From the NCBI GenBank assembly GCA_005408345.1, contig SEMN01000489.1, positions 186,001 through 250,000 on the forward strand: a DNA stretch of 64,000 bases. The letters are read 5' to 3'. The notes below the pieces were generated by a model. That model ran no database searches. It worked only from the letters and a program-made list of their open reading frames with translations, and was not told where the DNA came from. Position numbers and translations under genes: made by a program. Positions 1-11,072 of this stretch are shown here, in pieces (positions within the stretch are counted from its first letter, which is position 1; each line of letters begins with the position of its first letter). The DNA comes from Macquaria australasica (taxonomy: Eukaryota > Chordata > Actinopteri > Centrarchiformes > Percichthyidae).

Positions 1-1074
1 TTCTTAGTGATAATCTTAGTGAAAATATCATATCATATTCTTACATTAATACATTTGAGAAATACATTCCTTATTCCTAAAAATGTTACCAGGCAGAAAC
101 ATCAAAAGATAAGTGCCTTATTCATTGTGTTATTATTAATATGAAAATTAAATAAAACCAACAAAGCATCTGAGCTCAAGTGAGCCACGTACTTTTATTT
201 GGATGACAGGACAGGATGGCTATTAATCAGGTGTGCCTCAGTGTGCTCTGAAAAGCCTTCACATGCCTGCAGCATCTTGCAGTCCATTATCTTTCAGGCC
301 AAAGAGATCACTGGAGCAATGCTTTTCCTCTATAAAAATCTAGTGTGGAGCTACTGTTTAAAACCAGGAGCTTTCACATTCACTTCAGATGGTGTTTCAG
401 ACACAGAGCTGCCTCCATCTGAGTCTGTATTCGAAGACTGAAGAGGCTATTATGAGTTGATAAGGCAGTCCCATTCCAGAGGTTCAGACAAATGTGACTT
501 GGGTTACGGTTTAGCCTGAATGCAGAGGAGATAACCAACCAACAATTGTGGTCCTAAGTATTCCAAGTATTCTCTCGCTGGTCACTTGTTTGGTGGTACA
601 TCAGGAAGTCTTAATCAGCTCATTACATGACCACATCATGTTTTGAGCTACAAAAATGAGGGCTTGGTTGTTGTCAACTGTAGTGAGTCAAATAGCATGC
701 GAATGAGGAGGTCTTCTTACTAATGACCCTCTGGTTAAGGGGTTAGTCTGTATCTTTTCAGCGAAGTCTGCGTGAGTTCTCAACGCATGTTCTTCTTTTA
801 TAAACACCAGTTTATGTGTGGGAAATGACGTATGCATGGTTTTGTGCTTATGCATCGTTATACATCGGGCCCCGGGTCTCTGACCTCTGCACCTCGCCTA
901 CTCTCCTCATACACTGACGGTGATCCACAGGATGTTAGTGTGTGTGAAATGCCCTGGACCTGGGTACGATGATCAAAAAAAATCAATTTGCTTTGTGGGC
1001 ACAATAATAACAATGTTGTGTCTTGCTACATTTCTCCATGACACTGTTGATGGGCAGGGCAGGATTGTGCTGTA
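1..1074. other. Non-coding, nothing recognised
   Basis: AT-leaning sequence with only short open frames lacking any family motif. No repeat terminus or RNA gene was recognised here. Confidence 0.5.
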
Positions 1075-1306
1075 ATGAAGAAGATCTTCCATCTCCACTA
1101 TATCGTCATTATAAATAATTTTGTCAAATTAGTAAGTTTGATATTTAGTTGCTATTACTTGTTGCTGATAGTGTCTTTGTTGCTGCTGTATGTACAGTAT
1201 GTTTCTTGTTACTTATATTTGATAGTGTTTTCTGTTGTTTATGCTGCACTAGAATTGCCCTCTGGGGACAATAAAAATTTATTGAATTGAAAATTGAATT
1301 GAATCT
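1075..1306 (+). repeat. LINE/SINE 3' tail (L2-type ending)
   Basis: A T-rich stretch like the 3' UTR of a fish non-LTR retrotransposon leads into a 'ctctggggacaataaa' block at about 1260 and ends in short 'ttgaa' repeats (to about 1305). That ending is typical of L2-type and similar LINE/SINE tails. No coding part remains. Clade is uncertain. Confidence 0.5.
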
Positions 1307-1407
1307 TCAAAGTTTCATACTCAGTGTAATTATGAAACCACATATAATGTCAGTGATGACAATACAACCGTGTCTTCCAGGCAAGATGGGAAACAGATTA
1401 TCTTTTT

Positions 1408-1635
1408 ATGAAATTCAAAGGCAAACCTCTGTGTTTAGTGTGCCTGGAAACAAAATCATCCATGAAGGATTTCAACTTGAGTTGCCACTACAACACCACG
1501 CACAACGACAAATATGACACGAACACCGGAGCTGTCAGAGCTATCATCGCTGACCTCAAAGGAAAAATACACCGACAGCAGAGCCTTTTTACCAAAGCCA
1601 CGACTACACAGGAGTCTCTAATAAACTTTGATTAA
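1408..1635 (+). pseudogene. hAT-type transposase zinc-finger fragment
   Basis: This 75-codon frame resembles the N-terminal zinc finger of hAT-derived transposases and their domesticated relatives (GTF2IRD2/ZBED-like). Visible features are a Cys9-x2-Cys12 pair followed by His27-x4-His32, the phrase 'CLVCLET' at the first pair, and a downstream 'RQQSLFTKAT'-like stretch at about residues 56-65 that follows the finger in this family. A stop comes 75 codons in. No dimerisation or catalytic region follows, so it is a truncated relic and not a gene. It sits just after a LINE tail. BED-type DNA binding is inferred from the family only. Confidence 0.55.
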
Positions 1636-1639
1636 CAGT

Positions 1640-2300
1640 ATATATTTTGTTCTTTTAATTAAAATAGTAGCTATAATAATTTGCTAATTGAGAATATGTT
1701 ACTGGTGGAAGTGTATGGTCACTATCTGGCCCTCTGGTAGTGAGGATAAAATTTTTGTGGCCCTCTCTATCGTCAAAGTTGCCCATACCTGGGATAGTGT
1801 ACAAATTTCAATGCAATTTGGTGAAAATTTAGTCCATGGGCTAAGAAACAAGTGATTAGTGTTTTTTGCAGATTGTGCCACCATTTGGTTAAAGCACTTT
1901 CTTTCTTTGTCTATTCCATTCAAAGCAAGGCATTATGTTTTTGATGGTTGTCCAGTTACACACGAGAATGTTCTTGCATGATTTTGACTCTAATCATAGT
2001 CTGTCTGTCATCCAATGTGTTATTCAGCCTTTCAATATGTGCACCTTTTTAACTGTTGAGCCTAAAGAACGTCGGTTGAAATAGTCGTTATGTGTAAGGT
2101 GTCTAGTCTTTATACAGGCCTGTAAACTCCAGTGGGATGAACAAGATGACAATTCTGAGAAAAGAGCTAAACTTCACGATGCACTGTTTTCAGTGTGTCG
2201 TCGCTGCTGCTTGGCAAAACAAAGCTAAAGCAGTTAAAGATGACCTACACACTATTTTTTTTCACTGTGTACATAATCACATAGATTTTACATAGAGTAT
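1640..2300. other. Non-coding, nothing recognised
   Basis: No coding frame with a family motif and no clear repeat boundary were seen. Confidence 0.45.
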
Positions 2301-2446
2301 GTTCTTAACACAGGGGGAGAAGAAGCCAAGATGGCACCATTGTAACTCGCTACGAGCCCACTGCAGGGAGGCAGTTTTTCATTGCACTATAATGCACTGC
2401 TTCTAATGAATATGACAATGACAATAAATTTGAACTTGAACTGTTA
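2300..2446 (+). repeat. Non-LTR element 3' tail
   Basis: The stretch runs from an 'aagatggcacc' block through 'ttcattgcact' to 'gacaataaatttgaacttgaa' at about 2418-2440, the usual 3' end of a fish LINE or LINE-dependent SINE on the + strand. The coding portion is absent. Confidence 0.45.
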
Positions 2447-2477
2447 CCCCCCGACTGTGGCAGCAATTGTTGCACCA

Positions 2478-3075
2478 AGTATAGATAGACAGATAGTTTA
2501 TTTGTCCTGAAGGAGGAAATTCTTTTCCACAGTAGGTGCATACATAGCACAAACAAGTCATCACATACAAAGTTATACAGAATTGTACAAAATACAAGTT
2601 TTACAAGGACACTTAATTACAGGGGTCACACTACAGAAACACAAACATAGATTGACACTCTACACACCACAGATTTGATTTTTTGTAACTTAAGAGGTGG
2701 TTACTTATTTAAATCTCATATGGCTGCAGGAACAAAGCTCTTGCTAAAACAATACTTTCTGCATATGGGTAGTCTACACCTGCATCTAGAAAGTAAAGTG
2801 GTGGTAGAGTGGAAGGTCTGGGTCATATGTGACTGTGAGTGCTTTGCGGATCAGGGATGAAGTGAGACAATCTGATAAGTTGGGGGCGGGAATACCAATG
2901 AATTTGCTGGCTAAATTAGTTATCTTTAAGAGTTTCTTCTCTCCTTTGATGGTGAGACTGGGGGGATGGGCCAGAGTTTTGGTGAGGCTAAAGAGCAGTT
3001 CTTTAGTTTTTGAGATGTTAAGGTGGAGAAAGTTAGATGAGTGTGAGGCAGCAGGAGAAGGACCCAAATGGAGAT
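2478..3075 (-). mobile_element. Rex1-like LINE, 3' fragment
   Basis: On the minus strand the frame at 3067-2786 carries the C-terminal part of a CR1/Rex1-like LINE ORF2, with phrases such as 'LHLNISKTKEL', 'ASKFIGIPAPNLSD', 'SSLIRKAL' and 'DPDLPLYHHF' in family order, but the stretch between the first two is shortened. The minus-strand 3' UTR then runs to 'ctccttcaggacaaataaact' followed by tetranucleotide repeats (about 2478-2520), a typical Rex1 ending. All upstream ORF2 (endonuclease and catalytic RT) is missing, as expected for 5' truncation. Confidence 0.65.
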
Positions 3076-3079
3076 AGTC

Positions 3080-3773
3080 GGGACAGATATGGACAGTTCA
3101 TAATTTAATGACCGGTTGAAGATACGAATGAGCTTACAGGCAGATACAGGTAGGTTGACAGGCAGGCAGGTGCAGGTACAGGTGGCTCGAAAGCATAGAA
3201 ACATGACAACAAAGAAACTACAACAATCTGACAACGGACTGGGGTAAAGGGCTGGCATGTGCTGCAGGGCTGGTGAGGAAATGAGGTGCAGGTGGGGAGA
3301 TGAGCGAGGAAGCTCAGGTGAGGGGAATGAGGTGATTGCAGGGCAGATGGGAGTGGCAGGATCTGGAATAAAAGGAAAGTCTGAAGGCATCTGGTGGACA
3401 GGTAAAGAATAACACTGAAGAGGCCTGGGAAAGTGGAAATGTGCCTGAAGAGAGGGCCAGAGAGGCAGAATGGCAAGATTCCACACAATGGAGGTGGACA
3501 TTGTGATACATACAGTATAACATAATAACTGCCAAAGCTCCAAAGCTCCTTATCTTTCCAGTGGAGAAAGCTCACTTTGGACTACTGTAGGTTACAATGC
3601 TGAAGCTCAGTTAAACAGCAACATTTCAAGTTCAACCAAAAACAGTTTTGTAAGAGCCATTTATCCATTTATTTGCCTTTGTTTGTTTTGGTGTGGTGCT
3701 CTTTTTGTACACTGGGGGGCAGTTGCCTACAATGGGACTGAATTTATACAGGAAGGGGAAATGCAGCTAGTTG
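3080..3773. other. Purine-rich non-coding; possible LTR remnant
   Basis: About 3100-3545 is G/A-rich on the + strand with many 'caggt' words and an 'aacatgacaacaaagaaactacaac' style stretch as seen in minus-oriented fish LTRs. No matching ends or target duplication were found, so a solo LTR is only a suggestion. The last 200 bases show nothing recognisable. Confidence 0.25.
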
Positions 3774-4036
3774 TGTTGCATGCCAGGTGAGGCATACAGT
3801 TTTTTGACCATGGCCATGGCGTCTGCAGGTAGTGTATCAGTGGCTCAAGTTCATTACATGTGAGTGATTGATAGTTATATCTGGATGCAAGAAATGTTGT
3901 AAATAATAAAGGGAGCAAAAAGCTAAGCTAAATGTCTGGACAGTATAACTGGACTGAGCGTTACACAGCCTTACAGCATGTGTCAGAAGTTTGCCAGCAT
4001 TGCAGCACCTCAGTGACTTACTGGAAAGCCACTATA
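3774..4036 (+). repeat. 5' LTR of BEL/Pao element
   Basis: 263-bp repeat matching 9654-9934 along its length, including 'ggcatacagttttttg', 'ccatggccatggc', 'tcagtggctcaagttc' and 'aataaagggagcaaaaagc'. The last dinucleotide is TA where the 3' copy keeps CA. The AATAAA at about 3906 could be the polyadenylation signal. Confidence 0.88.
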
Positions 4037-4439
4037 TTGGTCAAAAAACTGCTTCCATGATATTTGACACTATCGTCACGCATTGCCTGCGCGTGATTGA
4101 TGGAAGATGTTCCTGTGCACAATTGGAGCTGCCGTGGAGGACGAAGGACGCCAACTGTGGATTATCCAGTGCAGAGACAGCGACTCGTCAGGACCAGCAC
4201 CAGCACGGCCACGGGCTTTGGATTTATCAAGACCAGGCAGGACCACAATCAACATTGATTCTCCCTTATGAGGTATGACTAGCGCTACCAAACAATTAAT
4301 GGCCATTTGACATTGTGTGCAATTCCGTGTTCATGTGGGATTGTTGCAATGGTAATGATGATGATTTGTTGGACTTGGACCTGCCGGGGCTACTTGGGTT
4401 ATCGCTAATGACTTGAATGACAATGGGATGTTTAATGAC

Positions 4440-5930
4440 TCAGATGACAATGGGGAAACCAAAGCAGGCTGTTAAACTAACTAGCAAGGAAAATTAGAAA
4501 AGCTACAAAGCACAAGAAGGGCTAAGTTAAACAAAGCAAGTCGCAGCTTGAGCTAGAAGCTGAAATAGCTGCATCAACTGCCAAAATAGAAATCCTCCAA
4601 GATTCAGACAGCAGAAGTGTATCCAAAGCCCCATCAGATGGCATAAATTCCTACCTGGAAAGGAAAACTTCGAAATCTCTAAACCTCATGGCAAAGGAGT
4701 TTGAATCTCTTTCAGGAAACTCATTAAGGTGCAGAAATGAGCCAACACCAATGAAAAATGATCCATTCTCACTAGGCACTCAAGTGAAACAAGTGAACAA
4801 CTCACAATTACACCAAGCCAAGATGCTCATGTCAACCCAGGCTACCAAGATGAGCCTAATGTGCATGAAACAACACAATATTTGAAACTATCGTCTATAC
4901 ATGCAACCATCACTGGATTTCACACAACCTATGCAACCACAAGCCAAAGACGAAGCATTTGGAGGCATCTACAACATAATGCAAAATCAGAATGAGATTA
5001 CTGTCACTGTCTTTACCAGCTAGAGACATTCCAGTATTTGATGGAAATCCTCTACAGAGCCTTCATTCGAGCATTTCAGCATGGCGTGGAAGACTAGGCC
5101 ACCAAAGCTGATTGCTTGTATTTTTTTTTGGAGCAGTTCACTTTAGGGCAGCCAAGGGAAATCGTATGCAGCTGTCAGCATATTGTTCCTGAACGTGGCT
5201 ATGCACTGGCAAAAAAGCTCATACATCAACAGTTTGGAAATGAATTCAAAGTTGCTGCTGCATAAAGCTCTGGTTTGGCCTGCAGTCAAATCTGAGGATG
5301 TGAAGGCATTGCAGGCCTGCCCTTTGTTCTTGCATGGTTGTTGTAACATGATGGAAGAACTTGAATACATGTAAGAGCTGGATACACCAACCACTATGAG
5401 AACAGCAATGTCAAAACTGCCGTACGAATTAAGAGAAAGATGGAGGACCACTGCAAATGATGTGTTGGAGAAATACAAACGCAGGGCACGGTTCGCAGAC
5501 CTTGTCATTTTCACTGAACGTGAGTCTATCTTCTATGATATTCAGGACACTTCTGCCTACAGGAGTGTGACTAAGTCTCTGCATAGGAAAGACGTAAGAG
5601 GAAATAGTTTTGCCACCACAATAAAGCTTGCTGACTATGTGGATGAATTGGCAGCTAAAGGTAATGTTCCAAGAAAGCAAGGCATGAGTGAGATGCGTCA
5701 TCCCACTGCTTGTATGTGTTGCTCTTTTGAGCACTCATTGGAGGAGTGTTCACAACTAAACAGAAAGAAGCATCAGGGAAAAAATGTACTTTCTAAAGGA
5801 GAAAGGAATCTGCTTTGCCTGCCTGTGTACTGGACACATGAGCAAGGACTGCGAAAGGCGCCTTAATTGCAAAAGTTGTGGTCAAAGTCATCCCACAATG
5901 CTTCATGTTAGGAAAGAAAGAGCTAGTACA
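4440..5930 (+). pseudogene. BEL/Pao gag remnant with zinc knuckles
   Basis: Gag packages the element RNA. In broken frames the stretch shows a charged N-terminal region (about 4440-4900), a DUF1759-like core (about 5030-5700, with 'VFDGNPL' just upstream of 'FIRAFQHGVED' and later 'LPYELRERW'), then cysteine-rich knuckles at about 5700-5900 ('CMCCSFEHSLEEC', 'CFACLCTGHMSKDC', 'CKSCGQSHPTMLH'). The knuckle block crosses a frame change near 5784. Stops and frameshifts throughout make it non-functional. Confidence 0.8.
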
Positions 5931-6017
5931 GACAGTACAGACAAACAGTCCATAGGTACGCCAGGCAGTGGTGCATTAGTTTCTCAAGGAACTTGTGGAT
6001 ATACAGGGGCCGGAAAG

Positions 6018-6380
6018 GATGATTGTGTCTAGTCAATATTGCCCGTCAAGGTTAAGTCCAGCAAGGGAGACAACGTGATACATACTTACGCTTTTTTGGA
6101 TCCTGGCAGTTATGCCACATTCTGTTCAGAAAGTCTCATGCAAGAGGTGAATATTGGTGAAACTTTGTCCTACACACCATGGGACAGGTGAAAGTTGTTC
6201 CAAAATACACGCTTTCCGGCCTCCAAGTGTCTGGTATTAATAATGAGCGCTATTACCAACTACCGGATGTGCTCACTCAAAGGAAACTGCCTGTAACAAC
6301 TGACAATATCATTACACAGAAAGATCTGGCACAGTAGCCATACCTGTCAGCCATCCAAGCTCCTTGCTTAAAAGCCAACA
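6018..6380 (+). pseudogene. BEL/Pao retropepsin-like protease remnant
   Basis: The frame after the knuckles gives 'ILPVKVKSSKGDNV', then 'AFLDPGSYATFCSESLM', which corresponds to the BEL/Pao aspartic protease region; the usual D-S/T-G catalytic triplet reads D-P-G here, so the active site may be altered. A stop interrupts near 6190, and linker sequence towards RT ('VLTQRKLPVTTDNIITQ') continues in another frame. Confidence 0.65.
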
Positions 6381-6385
6381 TTGAC

Positions 6386-7640
6386 TTGTTGATTGGTAGC
6401 AACGCTCCCAAGTTACTGAAACCCTGGGAGATTGTCAACTGCTGTGGAGGAGGCCCATATGTCATAAAGACAGTGATGGGTTGGGTCATTTATTGTCCTG
6501 CGCAAGGCAGCGACACCACTAACCTGGAAGCCACACTTGCTGTTGCTGCTGTGAATAGGATCTCTGTTTGCAAGCTGAAGGAACTGCTGAACAACCAGTA
6601 TATGCATGATTTCAATGAAAAGACTTGTGAGGAGAAGAAAATGTCATGAGAAGACATGAGGTTCTTGGAAATTGTAAGTCATTCTGCAAAACTGTTGGAT
6701 GGTCACTGTAGCCTAAAGATGCCTTTTAGTAAAGAGCAGCCCACGTTCCCTAACAATCTCTCTATGGCCAAGCAAAGGATACTTGGACTTTAGAGGAGAC
6801 TTGAATGAGCAGTTCCATCATGAATATGCAAGCTTCTTCACTGATGTCATCAGTAAAGGTTAAGCAGAGAAAAAACCTCAGCACCAGTTGGACTGCGAAG
6901 AAGGAAAGGTCTGGTATATCCCCCACCACGGAGTCTACCATCCAAGGAAGAATACTTTGCACGTGGTATTTGACTGTGGGGCAGCTTTTAAAGGAACATC
7001 ACTGAACAGCCAACTCTTGCAGGGTCCCAACCTTACGTCCTTTGATGGGAGACATACAGAAGATGTTCTATCAGGTCAAGGTCACAGAAACAGACTTCCT
7101 TCGTTTCCTGTGGTGGCCTGAGGGTGATCTGAGTCAAGAGATTGCAGAGTATAGGATGACTGTCCACTTGTTTGAGGCTGTTTCATCCCCGATCTGTGCT
7201 TGCTATGTATTTAGGAAGACAGTTGAGGACAGGCAGGCACTCTTCCCAGCTGAGGTGATTCAAACAGTGAAGCAAAACTTCTATGTGGATGGATGTTTGA
7301 AAAACACATCATCAGAAGAAGAGGCCATTCAAATGATAGAAGATCTTACCGCTGTCTGCCAAAAAGGTGGCTTCTTTCTGAAAAAGTGGGTCAGTAACAG
7401 CTGCGTGGTGCTGTGGACAGTCACAGAGGAACACAGAGCCAAGGACTTTAATGAACTGGATCTGGATAGGGACAATTTTCCCTTAGAGAGAGCCCTTGGT
7501 TTGCAGTGGTGCATTGAGAGTGATGCCTTCCAGTTCAGGATGACGGTGAAAGAAAGGCCTTACACTAGATGTGGCATGTTGTCTCTGCTCAATTCAGTGT
7601 ATGACACTTTTTATTGCACCAATTGCTCTCCCTGACAAAG
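6386..7640 (+). pseudogene. BEL/Pao reverse transcriptase remnant
   Basis: Starts with the connecting region ('DLLIGSNAPKLLKPWE', 'GGGPYVIKTVMGW') and continues over several frames into the RT palm. Motifs seen include 'YIPHHGVYHP', 'VVFDCGAAFKGTSLN', 'DIQKMFYQVKV' and 'FLRFLWWPEGDL'. Around 7035-7045 a short stretch normally present between 'LLQGPNLTS' and 'GDIQKMF' is missing. The catalytic 'YVDD' box reads YVDG (about 7285), losing the second aspartate. RT would copy the element RNA into DNA; this copy cannot. Confidence 0.85.
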
Positions 7641-7699
7641 TCTTGCTGCAGGAGCTTTGCAGGAGAAGCTGTGGATGGGATGACAACTTACCCGATGAC

Positions 7700-8245
7700 A
7701 TACAGAAACACTGGACAAAGTAGCTGAGCTTAGCAAGAACCCTAACCCTAATTTCAAAATTGGGAGGTGCATTAAACCAAAGGATTTTGGATGGCCCACA
7801 CTTGCCCAACTGCATCACTTTTCCGATGCAAGTGAAAGTAGATGTGGCAGTTATGTAAGGATAGGGAATAACAGACATGAGGCTCATATCGCCTTCCTGA
7901 CTGGCAAAGCAAGAGTTACACTGCTAAAGCAGGTCACCATTCCACGCCTGGAGCTTACAGCTGTGGTTCTTGCTGTTTGTGTGGACAGGATGTTAAGAGC
8001 AGAGCTGCAGCTACAGTTGGAAGACTCAGTCTTTTGGACAAATAGCACCTCAGTACTGAAGTACATAAGGAATGAGGACAGGTACTTTCAGACCTTCGTG
8101 GCTAACAAGGTTTCAACCATCAGAGATGGTACAAATGTGTCACAATGGAGGTATGTCAATCTTAAATACAGTCCGGCAGACAAAGTGTCCAAAGGCATGA
8201 AAGTTGACTACTTACTGATTGGCAGCAGATAAAAGGGCCCAACTT
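7700..8245 (+). pseudogene. BEL/Pao RNase H remnant
   Basis: The frame contains 'DASESRCGSYV' (first aspartate, about 7831), 'TIPRLELTAVVLAV' (catalytic glutamate helix) and 'FWTNSTSVLKYI' (about 8034), where the family has an aspartate in place of the asparagine, so the RNase H site is broken too. A stop at 8230 interrupts the frame before the integrase part. Confidence 0.78.
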
Positions 8246-8654
8246 TCTTTGGAAGTCAGAGAGGTATTGGCCAGAACACACTGTGGAAATCACAATTCCA
8301 TCGGATGACCCAGAAGTCAAGAAAGACTTCACTGTGAATGCTGTAATTGTCCAGGACTCATCTAATGCTATTGACCAACTAATCACTTATTTCTCAGAGG
8401 CTCAGGGTTGCAGAGTTGCCTGGTTCTTCAAGGTAAAGAAGACTCTTTTGAAATTGCAGACTTCTCATGCAAATAACCCAACCACTAATATGCAGTTGGA
8501 GATAAAGAAGGTCAGAAGTTCATTTGGTGGTCAGAGTGTCTCATCAGATGACCTTTTTGAGGTAGAAATTATTTGCTACACTCAGCAGCAGCGGTTCAAG
8601 AAGGAAATTAATGCACTCTCATCTGGAAAGTCTGCAGTCAAAAAGGCAAGTCCT

Positions 8655-9235
8655 GAATGAATGAATCCATGCCAGGAGGATGGTCTGCTTAGAGTTGGAG
8701 GAAGACTGAGTAGGGCAGCACTGCCAGAAGAAACCAAACATCCAATCATTCTTTCAAAAGATCATCATATCTCAACTCTTATCCTCAGGCGTATTCACCA
8801 ACAACTGGGCCATAGTGGAAGAAACCACACACTGTTCAAACTAAGAGGGAAGTACTGGATTACAAATGCTAATGCAGCAATGAGGAAAATCATATCTGAC
8901 TGCTGTGCTTGTAGACACTACACTTTAAGAGCAGGTGAACAGAAAATGGCAGACATGCCAGTGGAAAGGACTTTGCCTGATCTCCATCCAAGTGTTGGAG
9001 TTGACTATTTCGGGCCAATTGAGGTGAAGAGAGGGAGAAGCCTGTGCATACGCTATGGAGTGATTTTTACCTGTTTGGCGAGCAGAGCTGTTCACCTAGA
9101 GGTGGCGGACTCACTGGACACTGATTCATGCATTAATGCTTTGTGATGATTTATGAGCAGAAGAGGCCAAGTTTCTGACAATGGCACCAAATTTTGTCAG
9201 CGCAGAAAGAGAACTAAGGGAGGCCCTTGCAGGAT
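8655..9235 (+). pseudogene. BEL/Pao integrase remnant
   Basis: A 161-codon open piece (8661-9146) carries the zinc-binding HHCC region ('HQQLGHSGRNHT' ... 'CCACRHYT') and the first catalytic block ('VGVDYFGPIEVKRGR'), followed by 'SRAVHLEVADSLDTDS'. After a stop at 9144 the next block 'SDNGTKFCQ' (about 9174) follows in another frame. The third catalytic block with the glutamate is not recognisable in 9240-9390. Confidence 0.82.
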
Positions 9236-9389
9236 TAAATCACAGCAAAATACAGGCAGCACTACTTTAGCAGGGAATCAAGTAGAGTTTTAATCCACCA
9301 TCACTCGCACTACAGTGGTGTATGAGAATGTGTCATTTGAATGATCAGAAGGGTGCTCAGCCCCATTTTGCGTCAGCAGACACTGGACA

Positions 9390-9650
9390 ATGATGGACTT
9401 CATACAGTTCTCTGTAAAGGCTGTCTTAAACTGGTGGCCCATCACTAAGCTGTCCAAGGATCCCAATGATCTTGAACCTCTTACTCCCAATCACATTCTC
9501 ATGAAAGGCAAACCTGCCTTACCACCTGGACTGTTTGTGAAAAGAAGGTGGAGAAAGGTTCAATATATCTCAGATTTGTTCTGGAAACGATGGGTGCAGG
9601 AGTACCTTCCTTTGCTTCAAGATTGGCTAAAATGGAACCAAGAGCTGTAG
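9390..9650 (+). pseudogene. BEL/Pao pol C-terminal tail (DUF5641-like)
   Basis: The 86-codon frame has 'DPNDLEPLTPNHILMKGKP', 'LPPGLF' and 'RRWRKVQYISDLFWKRW', the usual end of BEL/Pao polyproteins, and stops just before the 3' LTR. The normal end of the domain after 'KWN' is missing. Confidence 0.85.
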
Positions 9651-9653
9651 TTA

Positions 9654-9934
9654 TGTTGCATGTCAGGTAAGGCATACAGTTTTTTGGCCATGGCCATGGC
9701 ATCTCCACGTAGCGTATCAGTGGCTCAAGTTCGTTACCTGTGTGTGATTGATAATGTTATACCTGGATGCAAGAAATGTTGTAAATAACTGCAAGCAATA
9801 AAGGGAGCAAAAAGCAAAGGGAAAATGTCTGCACAGTACAATTGGACTGAGTGTTACACAGCCGATGCTTACGGCACACGTCAGAAGTTGGCCAGTATTT
9901 CAGCACCTCAGTGATTTCTTGGAAAGCCACTACA
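9654..9934 (+). repeat. 3' LTR of BEL/Pao element
   Basis: 281-bp repeat starting TGTTGCATG and ending ACTACA, matching the 5' LTR with scattered substitutions and short indels. The visible divergence implies an old insertion. Confidence 0.88.
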
Positions 9935-10049
9935 AGTTTCATTAAAAACATGAGGTCAAGCTGGGTTCTGCCTTAAGTGCAATGTGTCCATCCTGAGCTC
10001 TCTCAGCAGAATCCTTGTTGTTGCTCAGATTCTTTGAGAACTCCCTCAA

Positions 10050-10300
10050 ACTGGGTCATACTCACATGCATAACCAACGCTGCTGCCAAGATAGCAGGTC
10101 TCCCCACACCCAGCCGCTCAATTGTAAGGCCATCACAAGCATTGCAAATACAACAGCACAGGACATCACTCACCCACTCAATCAACACTTCACCGTACTG
10201 CTCTTGGGGCGCAGGTACATCTCCCTGAGGTACAGAAGGGTGTGCTTTGGCAAAAGCCTGGTACCCGCATAGCGGCACTAAACAGGGTAACTCGCTGAAG
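10050..10300 (+). pseudogene. LINE ORF2 C-terminal fragment
   Basis: Two overlapping + frames together read like the C-terminus of a CR1/L2/Rex1-type LINE: 'ITNAAAKIAGLPTPS' in one frame, then 'HPLNQHFTVLLLGRRYISLRYRR' in another. The join is a frameshift near 10120. No RT catalytic part is present. Confidence 0.55.
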
Positions 10301-10870
10301 GGAACTATGATCCCTGTTTTCAGGTTGTGTTGCCTGTTGTGGTTATATGCTGCTTATGTCGTTCTCCAATTATTTCTACCTGTCACTGTTGGGTGATGAT
10401 GTGCTTAAAGTGTAATGTTGAATGATGGACAGTGCTGTGATTTGTTTTTTTGTTTTATTCAGAAAAGCCACTTCATATTCAGTCATTTAGGCCTGCTGGT
10501 CATTTTGTGTAGGTCTTGTGGGACTGGTGGTGCCGCTGTGTCATAGTACCGCTGTGTTCCCAGATCTCAGCTGTGCATAAAATGTTCTCCTATCATATCA
10601 GACAGGAACAACTGCCAAAGCTATGAAATAAGACCTAGATTGGGAAAATCAAAGCAAACCTTTAGTTTTTATAAAGAGATAATTACAGTTTTTCCTTATT
10701 TCTTCAAACAATAAAGCATTTCACTGGAGTTCATACTTAATGCCTGCATGGAGGAACTGTGCAGAGTTACTGAGAGCAGCTCCCATTTTCCCTCAAGTAT
10801 AATTGTGGATGATTTGCATGTTTCCACCACAGAATGGAGGATATGAGGCATGTTTATATACAAACAGAAC
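10301..10870. other. Non-coding, possible LINE 3' UTR then nothing recognised
   Basis: The first 150 bases could be the 3' UTR of the preceding LINE piece. The remainder shows no coding or repeat signature. Confidence 0.35.
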
Positions 10871-10897
10871 TGTGTGTGTGTGTGTGTGTGTGTGTGT
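10871..10897 (+). repeat. (TG)n microsatellite
   Basis: Pure TG repeat of 13 units. Confidence 0.95.
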
Positions 10898-10986
10898 TTG
10901 TGTTCAGCTCTCTCTGAGCTTTGCTGGAACCCTGTGTTTCCCTCACACAGTTCCCATGGTGAGAAGTTCCTGTCATCCCACAGTGT

Positions 10987-10987
<1 letters not shown>

Positions 10988-11063
<76 letters not shown>

Positions 11064-11072
11064 AGAGAGAGA
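10988..11072 (+). repeat. (AC)n(GA)n compound microsatellite
   Basis: About 36 AC units (10988-11060) followed by six GA units (11061-11072). It lies about 90 bp after a TG array, so the two arrays are complementary in an inverted arrangement and could pair. Confidence 0.95.

Larger units (their letters stand above)
3774..9934 (+). mobile_element. BEL/Pao LTR retrotransposon, decayed, near full length
   Basis: Two direct repeats (3774-4036 and 9654-9934) beginning TGTTGCATG and ending ACTATA/ACTACA bracket gag-pol remains in BEL/Pao order: gag with DUF1759-like core and zinc knuckles, protease, reverse transcriptase, RNase H, integrase and a DUF5641-like tail. The five bases before the left LTR (AGTTG, 3769-3773) and after the right one (AGTTT, 9935-9939) match at four of five, fitting a 5-bp target duplication. 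The reading frame is broken by many stops, frameshifts and small deletions, and several catalytic residues are changed, so the element cannot be autonomous. Copia and Gypsy are unlikely given the 'FLRFLWWPEGDL' RT motif and the C-terminal tail. Confidence 0.92.

Noticed and set aside
2926..3575. Minus-strand open frames of 205 and 156 codons
   Set aside because: They run through purine-rich non-coding DNA and the LINE end in the wrong frame; residues are low-complexity with no family motif.
3592..3607. Copy of the solo LTR start ('gttacaatgctgaag')
   Set aside because: The match to 14926 stops after about 15 bases; too short to call a second LTR.
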